Assembly: GCA_934655755.1 (NCBI GenBank) | Contig: CAKUHA010000015.1 | Location: 1 to 31,455 of the forward strand | Length of the DNA: 31,455 nucleotides | Direction of reading: 5' to 3' | From: an uncultured Collinsella sp. | GTDB taxonomy: Bacteria > Actinomycetota > Coriobacteriia > Coriobacteriales > Coriobacteriaceae | Shown: positions 22,000 through 29,594 of the stretch, piece after piece | Position numbering within the stretch: the first letter of the stretch is position 1 | Layout: the number at the start of each line of letters is the position of its first letter | Position numbers and translations under genes: made by a program | Notes under the pieces: model-generated | Database searches by the model: none | What the model saw: only the letters and a program-made list of their open reading frames with translations | What the model was told of the DNA's origin: nothing

Positions 22000-23163
22000 A
22001 TGCGCAAGATTAAGACCATCGACGACATCACCAAAGACGGCAAAGTCGAGTTTGGCGAGGGCTACGAGTTTGTGAGCACCGCCGAGGAGGCCGACGCCAT
22101 CCTGATGCGCTCGACCGACCTGCACGGCTACGAGCTGCCCGAGGGCATCCGCGCCATCGCCCGCTGCGGCGCCGGCGTCAACAACATCCCCGTCGAGGAG
22201 TACGCCAAGAAGGGCGTCGTTGTCTTTAACTCCCCCGGCGCCAACAGCAACGCCGTCAAAGAGCTCGTCCTGGGCATGCTGGTGCTTTCGAGCCGCGGCG
22301 TGGTGCAGTCGATGAACTGGGTGCGCGACAACGCCGACGACCCCGAGATTCAGGTCGATGCCGAGAAGGCCAAGAAGGCCTTTGTGGGCCGCGAGCTCAA
22401 GGGTAAGCGCATCGGCGTCATCGGTCTGGGCAACGTGGGCTCCAAGGTCGCCAACGCCTGCGTCGATCTGGGCATGGACGTCTACGGCTACGATCCGTTC
22501 ATTTCCGTCGAGCACGCATGGGTGCTGAGCCGCGAGGTGCAGCGCGTGGGCACGCTCGAGGACCTGTGCCGCGGCTGCGACTATCTCACGGTGCACGTAC
22601 CCAGCAAAGCCGACACCATCGGCATGATTAGCACCGAGCAGATCAACCTGCTGGCCCCCAACGCCGTGCTGATCAACTACGCGCGCGAGACCATCATTGA
22701 CGAGGACGCCGTCGACGCCGCCCTGCGCGCGGGCAAGCTGAGCTGGTTTAGCTGCGACTTTGCCACGCCCAAGACCGTCAAGATGCCCAACACGTTTATC
22801 ACCACGCACTCGGGCGCCGGCACCGGCGAGGCTGAGGCCAACTGCGCCGATATGGCCATCAGCGAGCTCAAGGATTACCTGGAGAACGGCAACATCGCAC
22901 ACAGCGTCAACTACCCCGCTTGCAGCATGGGCAAGGCGCGCGCCGCAAGCCGCATCGCCTGCCTGCACGCCAACGTGCCCAACATGATCGGCCAGATCAC
23001 GGCCATCCTGGCCAAGGACAACGCCAACGTGCAGCGCATGACCAACGAGTCCGCCGGCGAGAACGCCTACACCATGTTCGACACCGACGAGCACCTGGAC
23101 ACCAGCACCATCGAGGCGCTCAAGCAGATTCCGTCGATGTATCGCGTACGCGTGATCAAATAG
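22000..23163 (+). CDS. serA: D-3-phosphoglycerate dehydrogenase with ACT domain
   Basis: 387 aa, the short single-ACT form. It oxidises 3-phosphoglycerate with NAD+ to 3-phosphohydroxypyruvate. The Rossmann motif is GLGNVG (142-147), R229 lies in NYARE, and the catalytic His is H270 in THSGAGTGEAEANC. An ACT-like regulatory domain spans about 317-387. Where long SerA proteins have DVFxxEP with the catalytic Glu, this one reads CDFATPKTV (252-260) with no Glu; as I recall, this 387-aa subfamily in anaerobes shares that trait. The start is sure, with AAGGAG ahead of the ATG. Co-transcribed with serC and ended by a strong terminator. Confidence 0.95.
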   Translation: MRKIKTIDDITKDGKVEFGEGYEFVSTAEEADAILMRSTDLHGYELPEGIRAIARCGAGVNNIPVEEYAKKGVVVFNSPGANSNAVKELVLGMLVLSSRGVVQSMNWVRDNADDPEIQVDAEKAKKAFVGRELKGKRIGVIGLGNVGSKVANACVDLGMDVYGYDPFISVEHAWVLSREVQRVGTLEDLCRGCDYLTVHVPSKADTIGMISTEQINLLAPNAVLINYARETIIDEDAVDAALRAGKLSWFSCDFATPKTVKMPNTFITTHSGAGTGEAEANCADMAISELKDYLENGNIAHSVNYPACSMGKARAASRIACLHANVPNMIGQITAILAKDNANVQRMTNESAGENAYTMFDTDEHLDTSTIEALKQIPSMYRVRVIK

Positions 23164-23201
23164 CGCCGGCACCAAGCCCGCCAGGCGGCCATAAAGCCCA
23201 T

Positions 23202-23237
23202 TCGGCCCCCGTTTTCACAAAACGGGGGCCGATTTCG
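23202..23237 (+). terminator. serCA terminator
   Basis: TCGGCCCCCGTTTT (23202-23215) pairs perfectly with AAAACGGGGGCCGA (23219-23232), loop CAC, followed by TTTCG. Symmetric, so usable from both strands. Confidence 0.9.
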
Positions 23238-23510
23238 TTGCTCTGACTGGCTTTGAAAATGCTACCCAACATAAGTTTTTTCGGATAATCGACAGTCATA
23301 CCCAAATCACTGAGCAAACCTGCTTTGACAAACAGCTTTATCAGGGGTTTTAGTAGGCATTAATCGATCTCTGTATGCCAGGTTCAAGTTGACTGTCCAT
23401 TTTACGAAACAACTTGTTCTATGTAGCATTTCTAAAACTCTTCCGAGGCGAAACCGAAGCCTTTTTGCGACCAAAACTCCAGCTCGCGCGACCGCTTACC
23501 GCCCGCGCGA
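23238..23510. other. AT-richer gap behind serA, no gene seen
   Basis: About 270 bp of markedly lower GC than the flanks. It contains TTGACA (near 23325) and other promoter-like words but no open frame with a ribosome site and no clear hairpin. It borders the lower-GC orphan gene and may have arrived with it. Confidence 0.5.
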
Positions 23511-24560
23511 CTACATTCTCGCCCAATCGATGAAAATCTCCTCACGAAGCCGCCGTTCGAGCCCCTGCTGCCGCGGCGTCTTGTCTTTCAACGGCACATC
23601 GAGATAGGACATGATGAGCTCCATTACCACGCGGAAGGCATCGGAGTCGGCCAGCTGACCATAGGTCAACAGAACGACGGGATATCCCATCGCTTGCAGA
23701 GCCGTCGTTCGATCGGAATCAGAGATCTTGGATTCTATGGATCCGTGAATTGCTTTACCTTGACATTCAACCAGGCACTCTCGGCTGCCGTCCTTATTTG
23801 ACAGCAGGATATCGGCATAGCGTCTATCAAGCCCCGAAATCAGGCGGGCACTGCGCGTCATACGAATCTCAACGTTATTGGTAAGGTGCAGCCCTTCGCC
23901 GCCGCGCAGCCTCGTAAGGCCAAACAGCATCGAAGCCTGGACCTCGAGCGGCGATGCCGCCACCCCCGTAATGCATTTCGCGGCACGTGTGAACGATTTA
24001 GCGCCGCGAAGCCCTCGGATCTTTTCGACGTACTCTGCAAGCTCAGAAAACTCAATCAAGGGAGGTCGTTTCCACAAGTCCGTTGGATTCCCCGAGACGT
24101 CCTTTACGTTTTCCCAGCCCAACCGCGCGTCACCCCACTGGCTCCCATACGCCTGCACAAGTGCCGACTTTACCTGGGGCGCAATCTTGCACACGGCAAA
24201 GGTGCCGCACATCTCATACATGCACATGATTAGACGCTCGTTTGAGACCGAGGAAGCCAGGGTCAACAGGGCAAAGAGTGGGGACGCAACATCGAGGCCA
24301 AACTCCGTCTGCTGCACGGAGCCAAACGGCCTCTCCCCGTTCCAGACATGCCTGACAATGCGACTACCCTTTCGTCCACAGCCGCCTTGCGCCAAAACGT
24401 GTAACGGGGTGCGCAGGAAATGCGTGACGAGTGGATGCTCGCAAAGGCGCTCTCTGCGCGGATCGTCCACAGAATCGGGCAGGTCCGGCATTATCGCCAA
24501 GACCTGTGGAGGTATCCGGTGATACCGAAAGGCGGATATGTCGCACAGCATGTCGTCCAT
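23511..24560 (-). CDS. Orphan protein with DUF559/Vsr-like PD-(D/E)XK nuclease signature
   Basis: 349 aa, no firm family name. The N-terminus reads CDISAFRYHRIPPQ (6-19). The middle (92-125) has SPLFALLTLASSVSNERLIM and YEMCGTFAVC. The C-terminal third resembles DUF559/Vsr endonucleases: SPLEVQASMLFGL (203-215), then RRYADILL (D250), CLVECQGKAIHGS (E265, Q267, K269, H272), DSDRTTALQAMGYPVVLLTY (281-300). D250-E265-K269 has the spacing of a PD-(D/E)XK core. I recall similar single genes in Coriobacteriia, some annotated near AbiEi-type antitoxins. GC is clearly below the neighbours and no good Shine-Dalgarno precedes the ATG at 24560 (ATG 24551 is an alternative). It stands alone, antisense between two plus-strand units. 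Function unknown; DNA cleavage or defence is inference. Confidence 0.7.
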   Translation of the reverse strand: MDDMLCDISAFRYHRIPPQVLAIMPDLPDSVDDPRRERLCEHPLVTHFLRTPLHVLAQGGCGRKGSRIVRHVWNGERPFGSVQQTEFGLDVASPLFALLTLASSVSNERLIMCMYEMCGTFAVCKIAPQVKSALVQAYGSQWGDARLGWENVKDVSGNPTDLWKRPPLIEFSELAEYVEKIRGLRGAKSFTRAAKCITGVAASPLEVQASMLFGLTRLRGGEGLHLTNNVEIRMTRSARLISGLDRRYADILLSNKDGSRECLVECQGKAIHGSIESKISDSDRTTALQAMGYPVVLLTYGQLADSDAFRVVMELIMSYLDVPLKDKTPRQQGLERRLREEIFIDWARM

Positions 24561-24714
24561 GAAGGGTACGTACCCACTGCGTCATTTGTGAACCCGCTCG
24601 GACGGCAAACGCGCTGGCTCGGCCTGCGAACGGTAAATACTGCTACGCGCACGTCGCGGATCTCTTGGGAGGCTTACAATCGGTTTGGAAAGCAGACTGA
24701 TTGTGAGGTTGCAT

Positions 24715-25935
24715 ATGGTTGATGAGGACTTTGCCTGGCGGCTTGCGCAGGAGCTCGTGCGAATCGATAGCTCGGATCCGGGTGCGTATGAGGGCGAGAT
24801 TGAGCGGTATATCAAGGGGCTGGTTGAGGAACGGCTGGCGCGGTTGAACCACCCGGCACTCGATGCCGTGCGGGTTGAAGAGCTTGAGGTGCTCCCCGGG
24901 CGCCGCAATCTTATGGTTACCGTGCCGGGGCAGAGCGACGAGCCGCGGCTTGTCTATATCTGCCATATGGATACCGTTACCTTGGGCGAGGGGTGGGATG
25001 CGGGCACTCCGCCGCTCGGGGCGGTTGTACGCAACGACAAACTCTATGGCCGCGGCGCCTGCGACATGAAGGGTGGCCTGGCCTGTGCCATTGTCGCACT
25101 GGTCCATACGCTCGAACGCGTGGCAGAACGCGGCGAGCTGCCTCGACGCGGTTTTTCACTCATCTGCTCGGTCGACGAAGAGGACTTTATGCGCGGCTCC
25201 GAGGCCGCGATTGCCGCCGGCTGGGTTGGCTCGCGCGAATGGGTGCTGGACACCGAGCCCACCGATGGGCAGATTCAGGTAGCGCACAAGGGGCGCACGT
25301 GGTTCGAGATCGAGATGGCCGGCGTAACGGCGCACGCGAGCCAGCCATGGAAGGGCGCGGATGCCGTCGCCGCCATGGCCGAGGTCGTGTGCGCGCTTCG
25401 TCACGCGTTCGCGGAGCTGCCCGTGCATGATGAGCTGGGGCCTTCGACTATCACGTTTGGCCAGATCGAGGGCGGCTACCGTCCCTATGTCGTGCCCGAC
25501 CACGCCAGGGTCTGGGTCGATATGCGCCTGACCCCGCCGACTGATACGGCCGCCGCGACGCGCATGGTAGAGCAGGCCATCGCCGGCGCCGAAGCCGCGG
25601 TCCCCGGCTGCCATGGCAGCTATACCGTGACAGGTGACCGCCCCGCCATCGAGCGCAACCCGAACTCTCCCCTTCTGGCGGCGCTCAAGCATGCGGCAGA
25701 CGACATGACGGGCACGGACACGACCGTCGGCTTCTTTACCGGCTACACCGACACCGCCGTCATCGCGGGCAAGACAGGCAATCGCAACTGTATGAGCTAC
25801 GGCCCCGGTTCACTGGCGCTCGCCCACAAGCCCAACGAGTACGTGCCCCATGCCGATATCGTTCGCTGCCAGCAGGTGCTGGTCGCGCTCGCCGATAACG
25901 CGCTCTGGGGCGCGAGCGGCCAAGTTGGGGCATAA
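24715..25935 (+). CDS. M20 family metallopeptidase (ArgE/DapE/CPG2-like)
   Basis: 406 aa. The two-zinc site of M20 enzymes is complete: CHMDTV (H84, D86), YGRGACDMKGG (D117), VDEED (E155, E156), DTEPT (179-183; the ligand is D179 or E181) and a late AHKPNEYV (H371). The insertion domain carries GVTAHASQPWKGADAV (203-218) with H207. Such enzymes hydrolyse N-acyl or peptide bonds in the cytoplasm; succinyl-diaminopimelate, acetylornithine or dipeptides are possible substrates and cannot be told apart here. I chose the ATG at 24715 with GAGG six bases ahead, rather than the TTG 30 bases earlier. The DUF1015-like gene follows after 39 nt. Confidence 0.92.
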   Translation: MVDEDFAWRLAQELVRIDSSDPGAYEGEIERYIKGLVEERLARLNHPALDAVRVEELEVLPGRRNLMVTVPGQSDEPRLVYICHMDTVTLGEGWDAGTPPLGAVVRNDKLYGRGACDMKGGLACAIVALVHTLERVAERGELPRRGFSLICSVDEEDFMRGSEAAIAAGWVGSREWVLDTEPTDGQIQVAHKGRTWFEIEMAGVTAHASQPWKGADAVAAMAEVVCALRHAFAELPVHDELGPSTITFGQIEGGYRPYVVPDHARVWVDMRLTPPTDTAAATRMVEQAIAGAEAAVPGCHGSYTVTGDRPAIERNPNSPLLAALKHAADDMTGTDTTVGFFTGYTDTAVIAGKTGNRNCMSYGPGSLALAHKPNEYVPHADIVRCQQVLVALADNALWGASGQVGA

Positions 25936-25974
25936 TAAGCCGCGAACAAACCGATTCACACGTTAGGACCGCCC

Positions 25975-26655
25975 ATGAAAGCACTTCCGTTTCCCTGCAT
26001 CCGCCCGGCTCAGGACCGCGTGCTCGAGGCGCTGCCGCAGATGAGCGACATCTTGGGCGTCAACGATGCCTTGCGCGGCGCCATTGCCGATGGCCTGATG
26101 CTCAAGGACCCGGGCGCGGCGTATTACGTGTACGAATGCTCGGGAGAGCCGGGGCGCGTGACGGGCGTCGTGGCGATTTGCCCGATTGGCGTGCTGGCGG
26201 GCGGCGAGGCCAATGCCAGCACCGACGTGGCCGCCGCGCGCCCGATCGCCGAGCTCAAAGTTCAGCCTCGTCCCGTGTCGCTCGCCTACGAAGCCTCGCC
26301 CGTCATGGATATCATCCTGGGCGCCGCCAAAGAGGGCGCGTCGCTCTACGCCGTCACCGATCCCGCGGGCATCACGCACCGCGTGTGGGAGGTCAAGCGC
26401 GAGGACGCCGTCGGGGCTATCCGCGCCATGCTCGACCAGGCGCCGGAGCCGACGCTGGCCGATGACCCGGCATACGCTGCCACACTCGCCGGGGCGTCGC
26501 AGCTCCTGGCCGACGAGGCCCGCGCCGCCGGAACGTATACGGGCAAGGAGCCGTTCAACTTTACCGTGGCCGCACTCTTCCCCGCCGTGCAGGTCAGCGG
26601 TGCCGCGCCGCAGGTACCGATGGGCCTGCTCACCCACCAGATCGCGCGGTTCTAG
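25975..26655 (+). CDS. Short DUF1015-like protein
   Basis: 226 aa. The opening LPFPCIRPAQDRVLEALPQ (4-22) matches the start of DUF1015 proteins (FxGIRPxxxxxxxVxxxPYD), and AYYVYECSGEPGRVTGVVAI (49-68) matches their YxYxQ...R.GIva block. RPIAELKVQPRPVSLAYEAS and LYAVTDPAGITHRVWEV also fit. Full DUF1015 proteins are about 400 aa, so roughly 170 residues, including the PYDV part and the histidine-rich end, are absent. It is intact as an open frame with TAGGA ahead of the ATG, so it is a reduced member rather than a fresh pseudogene. DUF1015 genes often travel with serine genes; here serCA is 2.8 kb away. Function unknown. Confidence 0.7.
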   Translation: MKALPFPCIRPAQDRVLEALPQMSDILGVNDALRGAIADGLMLKDPGAAYYVYECSGEPGRVTGVVAICPIGVLAGGEANASTDVAAARPIAELKVQPRPVSLAYEASPVMDIILGAAKEGASLYAVTDPAGITHRVWEVKREDAVGAIRAMLDQAPEPTLADDPAYAATLAGASQLLADEARAAGTYTGKEPFNFTVAALFPAVQVSGAAPQVPMGLLTHQIARF

Positions 26656-26697
26656 AGGGTTCAAGCGCTCAGCACAAAACTCGGCACCCAAACGAAC

Positions 26698-26743
26698 AAG
26701 GGGCGGAGGTGTAGCGTCATTGCTTGCACCTCCGCCCCTTTTT
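26698..26743. terminator. Terminator between convergent genes
   Basis: AAGGGGCGGAGGTG (26698-26711) pairs perfectly with 26727-26740, followed by TTT. It ends the M20/DUF1015-like transcript and can also serve the histidine phosphatase from the other strand. Confidence 0.9.
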
Positions 26744-26796
26744 ATTGCGCGATTATATTGGCGACCAGTGTCGCTTCGCCCACTTCCGCGCTCGCG

Positions 26797-27432
26797 CTAC
26801 CCGCGCTGCGGACCGGCTGCCGCTACGAGCGGCTCCAGCCCCAGCTCGCGTGCGTAATCTTCCTGCGTAAAGGTCTCGACCAGCTCAAACGTATCCGTCG
26901 CATCGTCAAACGCAAAATGCAGCACCGAGCAGTTGCCCGGCACGCGCTCGCGCTCGTCTGCCGCCGCGCCCCTCGTGTGGTCCAAAAACTCCTTGATGGC
27001 AGAGGCGTGGCTTACGGCGAGCACACACGCATGGTCCGGGCGCCGCATAAGCTCGGTCAGCGTCGTGACCATACGCTCGCGCACCTGCATCTGGCCCTCG
27101 CCGCCAAACTGGCAATAGAAGTCGCGCCACGGACGCTCGGGCATGAGCATCACGCGCTCGGCCTCAAAGTCGCCAAAGAACCACTCGCGCAGGCCGTCCA
27201 GGCGCTCGTACGCCAGACCCGGCCACAGGTTAGCGATGGTCTGCTCGGTGCGATGCAGCGTGGAGGTGTAGGCATGGTCTGGCTCAATGCCGCGCGCACG
27301 CAAGAACATGCCAGCGCGCGCTGCCTGGTCGCACCCCAGCTGCGTAAGCGGAGAGTCGCTCCAGCCCTGAATGATGCGCTTAAGGTTAAATATCGTCTGC
27401 CCATGACGGACCAGATACAGGTCTTTATTCAT
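26797..27432 (-). CDS. Histidine phosphatase family protein (first of a tandem pair)
   Basis: 211 aa, phosphoglycerate-mutase-like fold. The phosphorylated histidine is H10 in LVRHGQT (7-13). The second His is in LAVSHASAIKEFL (about 138-150), and the acid residue is the Glu of LREWFFGDFE (about 81-90). These enzymes remove phosphate from small metabolites or proteins; cofactor-dependent mutase activity is unlikely. The paralogue 27451-27993 lies 18 nt upstream on the same strand and shares the order LVRHGQT-N-IxQGWxDSPLT. This copy has an additional C-terminal tail (about 175-211). AAAGGA precedes the ATG. Confidence 0.92.
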   Translation of the reverse strand: MNKDLYLVRHGQTIFNLKRIIQGWSDSPLTQLGCDQAARAGMFLRARGIEPDHAYTSTLHRTEQTIANLWPGLAYERLDGLREWFFGDFEAERVMLMPERPWRDFYCQFGGEGQMQVRERMVTTLTELMRRPDHACVLAVSHASAIKEFLDHTRGAAADERERVPGNCSVLHFAFDDATDTFELVETFTQEDYARELGLEPLVAAAGPQRG

Positions 27433-27450
27433 AGGGGGTCCTTTCGTTTG

Positions 27451-27993
27451 TTACCAATCCAAGAGCGAAAACGCCCCGTCGCAATAGCCAAAATGAAGCA
27501 CGGCACCATTGTCGGGTTGCTCTCCCCCGCCGGTTACGTACTCAAGAAACTCCTGGCAGGCAGAGCCGTGTGAGACCGCCAGCACGCGATCGTGCCGGGG
27601 CCGCGCCATAATGCGGGACAGCGCTGCGACCATGCGTGCGCGAAGCTCACTCTCCGACTCGCCGCCAAACGCAACCGGATAATCGCCCCAGGGCTGAGCC
27701 GGCATCTCGCGGTTTGATGTGCCCTCCAGCGAGCCCAAATGCCACTCGCGCAGGTCATCGACCAACTCAATGGGCTGGCCTGCGCCCACGATAAGCTCAG
27801 CCGTATGCCGCGCCCGACCCAACGGAGACGAATACACATGGTCAAACGCCACGCCACGGCCCTCGAACGCCGCGCGCGTCGCCAACGCCTGCTCGCGCCC
27901 GCGCGCCGTAAGCGGCGAATCGTGCCAGCCCTGCAAAATGTTCTGCACATTGAGCTCGGTCTGCCCATGCCGCACCAAATACAGATCGGCCAC
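27451..27993 (-). CDS. Histidine phosphatase family protein (second of a tandem pair)
   Basis: 180 aa. H9 of LVRHGQT (6-12) is the phospho-acceptor; LAVSHGSACQEFLEYV carries the second histidine, and LREWHLGSLEG the conserved Glu. It is clearly a tandem duplicate of its neighbour but shorter at the C-terminus. It starts with GTG at 27993, supported by GGGAGG six bases ahead. The two genes are probably one transcript. The nitroreductase gene further upstream is cut off by hairpin repeat copy 5. Confidence 0.92.
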   Translation of the reverse strand: MADLYLVRHGQTELNVQNILQGWHDSPLTARGREQALATRAAFEGRGVAFDHVYSSPLGRARHTAELIVGAGQPIELVDDLREWHLGSLEGTSNREMPAQPWGDYPVAFGGESESELRARMVAALSRIMARPRHDRVLAVSHGSACQEFLEYVTGGGEQPDNGAVLHFGYCDGAFSLLDW

Positions 27994-28007
27994 ACGCCCT
28001 CCCCTCG

Positions 28008-28046
28008 CACCACCGCAAAGGGGACAGGCACCTTTGTGGTGGTTTT
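28008..28046. repeat. CCACCACAAAGG hairpin repeat, copy 5
   Basis: CACCACCGCAAAGG (28008-28021) pairs with CCTTTGTGGTGG (28031-28042) with one mismatch, and TTTT follows on the plus strand. The loop is in the same orientation as copies 1 and 3 (GGACAGGCA). It lies 9 nt behind the nitroreductase stop codon and 14 nt ahead of the next GTG start. This is the most degraded copy. Confidence 0.88.
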
Positions 28047-28055
28047 GCCGCGTAA

Positions 28056-28727
28056 CTACACTAGGACGTCGGCAAGTGGGCGCTTGGGCACGTGATGCAC
28101 CTGTGCCTCGTCACGCCAATAATTGATGGAGCCGTCGGGGTTGGAATCGATCGCGTCGATGACCTGCGACTCTGCCGGAACGCCAAAGGCCATGATCAGC
28201 TTGAGCTCGTACTTGTCGTTATCGAGCCCCATGGCGTCGATCGCACGGGGCGTAAAGGCCTTGAACATGCAGGCCGCCACCTCGGGCGTGGCGCTGCGGG
28301 CGGCGAGCATCATCGTCTGCGCGGCAATGCCGGTGTCGACCTCGGTGATGGGCGCGGCGGACTTGCCCGGAACGGCGCGCTCGGCGAGAATCGCAATGTA
28401 GCCGGTCGGGCGCTCGCCCTCGTCGGGACCCGGCCAATCCTTGAGCGCGCCGGCCCACGCGAGCTCGTCAAACACGCGCGCGCAGTCCTCGGCACCGCTC
28501 ACCACATGAAAGCGCAGGCGCTGAGCATTGGCGCCGCAGGGAGTCAGGTGCGCCAGCTCCGCCAGCTCGAGCAAAAACTCGCGCGGCACGCGCATGGACT
28601 CGTCAAAGCGACGGCACGTGCGGGCGCGACGGACCAGCGCGTCGAACGTATCCAGGCCAAGCTTTTCGCAACCCTGCTTTGCCATCGACTCAGCGCTCAC
28701 CGGCGCCGCGGGAACTGCTTCGTTCAT
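28056..28727 (-). CDS. Nitroreductase family protein
   Basis: 223 aa, one FMN-dependent nitroreductase domain. Signs: the phosphate-binding RRARTCRRFD (33-42), PCGANAQRLRFHVV (about 61-74), a middle segment with DTGIAAQTMMLAARS (about 131-145) and the closing AFGVPAE element. Such enzymes use NAD(P)H to reduce quinones, nitro compounds or flavins in the cytoplasm. I chose the ATG at 28727 with GGGGG upstream; the 51-codon extension upstream is Cys-rich, runs through the DtxR-like box and is not supported. The iron-box motif suggests iron-dependent expression, unusual but sensible for a flavin or ferric reductase-like enzyme. Confidence 0.88.
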   Translation of the reverse strand: MNEAVPAAPVSAESMAKQGCEKLGLDTFDALVRRARTCRRFDESMRVPREFLLELAELAHLTPCGANAQRLRFHVVSGAEDCARVFDELAWAGALKDWPGPDEGERPTGYIAILAERAVPGKSAAPITEVDTGIAAQTMMLAARSATPEVAACMFKAFTPRAIDAMGLDNDKYELKLIMAFGVPAESQVIDAIDSNPDGSINYWRDEAQVHHVPKRPLADVLV

Positions 28728-28991
28728 AGGGACCCCCAATAAAAGCCAATTGTTCTTAGGAAAATCTAACCTAAAACGTAGGCAATTACACACAGCGACG
28801 CAATGTTCCACAACTGTTGAATATCCCCCATCCAAACGGAAACAAAGGTAACAATTCGGGAAGGTGAGGCGGCAATTCACCCTTCCCGCCCCATGCAGCG
28901 GCGCCCTTGGGCGATACTTGTTGCAGCACTTTTGGTTTACGCCGCACGGAAAGCAACGAACGCGACGTGCACCGCACGGAAAGGAGACATT
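28728..28991. other. 264-bp divergent promoter region
   Basis: Besides the iron box it holds a hairpin with arms 28858-28867 (GGGAAGGTGA) and 28877-28887, paired with one bulge and without a T-run, in the leader side of the hdeD gene. No gene is supported. Confidence 0.5.
28756..28774 (-). promoter_or_regulatory. DtxR/IdeR-like iron box before the nitroreductase
   Basis: The minus strand reads TTAGGTTAGATTTTCCTAA, which agrees with the DtxR/IdeR consensus TTAGGTTAGGCTAACCTAA at 15 of 19 positions, with both outer TTAGG/CCTAA ends intact. It lies 28 bp ahead of the start codon, where repressor binding would block transcription. Confidence 0.6.
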
Positions 28992-29594
28992 ATGGGCATC
29001 TTTAAGAACGATGACCAGAAATCGAGCCAGCTGGGATTTGACGAGAAAAGCATGGAAGGCAAGGCAATCAAGGCAGTGCGTTGGCTTTACGCCATCACCG
29101 GCGTCATCGCGCTGCTCGCCGGCATCGCGCTGCTGTTTGCGCCGGCTAAGACCCTCGTCTTTTTGACGACCGTCCTGGGCTTCTACTTTGTCATTACGGC
29201 TGGTATTAGGCTCTTCACCACGGTTTTTGAGTCGCAGCTGCCCACTGGCTGGCGCGTGGCGAGCATCATCCTCAACCTGCTCATCCTCTTGGGTGGCGTG
29301 GTGATCCTGCGCAACCAGGCGCTGTCGACCGCGACGCTCAGCACGATGGTGGTAGTCGTTGCCGGCTTTGGCTGGATCACCGAAGGCATCATGTCGATTC
29401 TGGAGTCCGAGCTTTCGTCCAACCGCGGCTTTACCATCCTGAGCGGCGCGCTCTCCATTATCGCCGGCGTGTTCGTGTTTATCTACCCGCTATGGTCGGC
29501 CAAGATGCTCGTCATCTTTACCGGCGCCGCGCTGCTGGTGTTTGGCGTGACGCTGATTATTCGCGCCATTCGCTTTGGCAAACTGGTGCACTAG
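28992..29594 (+). CDS. HdeD family (DUF308) membrane protein
   Basis: 200 aa. After a hydrophilic N-terminus (1-30) come six hydrophobic spans in three pairs (about 31-75, 86-125, 145-190), the DUF308/HdeD pattern, with repeated G-x-x-x-L-x-x-G turns. In E. coli HdeD helps acid resistance; elsewhere the role is unknown. The ATG at 28992 has AAGGAG eight bases ahead. The stop TAG touches the ATG of the next gene with no spacer, so the two are translated together. An upstream frame extension to 28893 is not supported. Confidence 0.87.
   Translation: MGIFKNDDQKSSQLGFDEKSMEGKAIKAVRWLYAITGVIALLAGIALLFAPAKTLVFLTTVLGFYFVITAGIRLFTTVFESQLPTGWRVASIILNLLILLGGVVILRNQALSTATLSTMVVVVAGFGWITEGIMSILESELSSNRGFTILSGALSIIAGVFVFIYPLWSAKMLVIFTGAALLVFGVTLIIRAIRFGKLVH

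Noticed and set aside
19453..23175. Long minus-strand frames opposite the antiporter, serC and serA (370-405 codons)
   Set aside because: They mirror complete plus-strand genes and have no ribosome sites or recognisable domains.
28728..28880. 51-codon N-terminal extension of the nitroreductase
   Set aside because: Cys-rich translation unlike the family, running over the DtxR-like box; the ATG at 28727 has a ribosome site.
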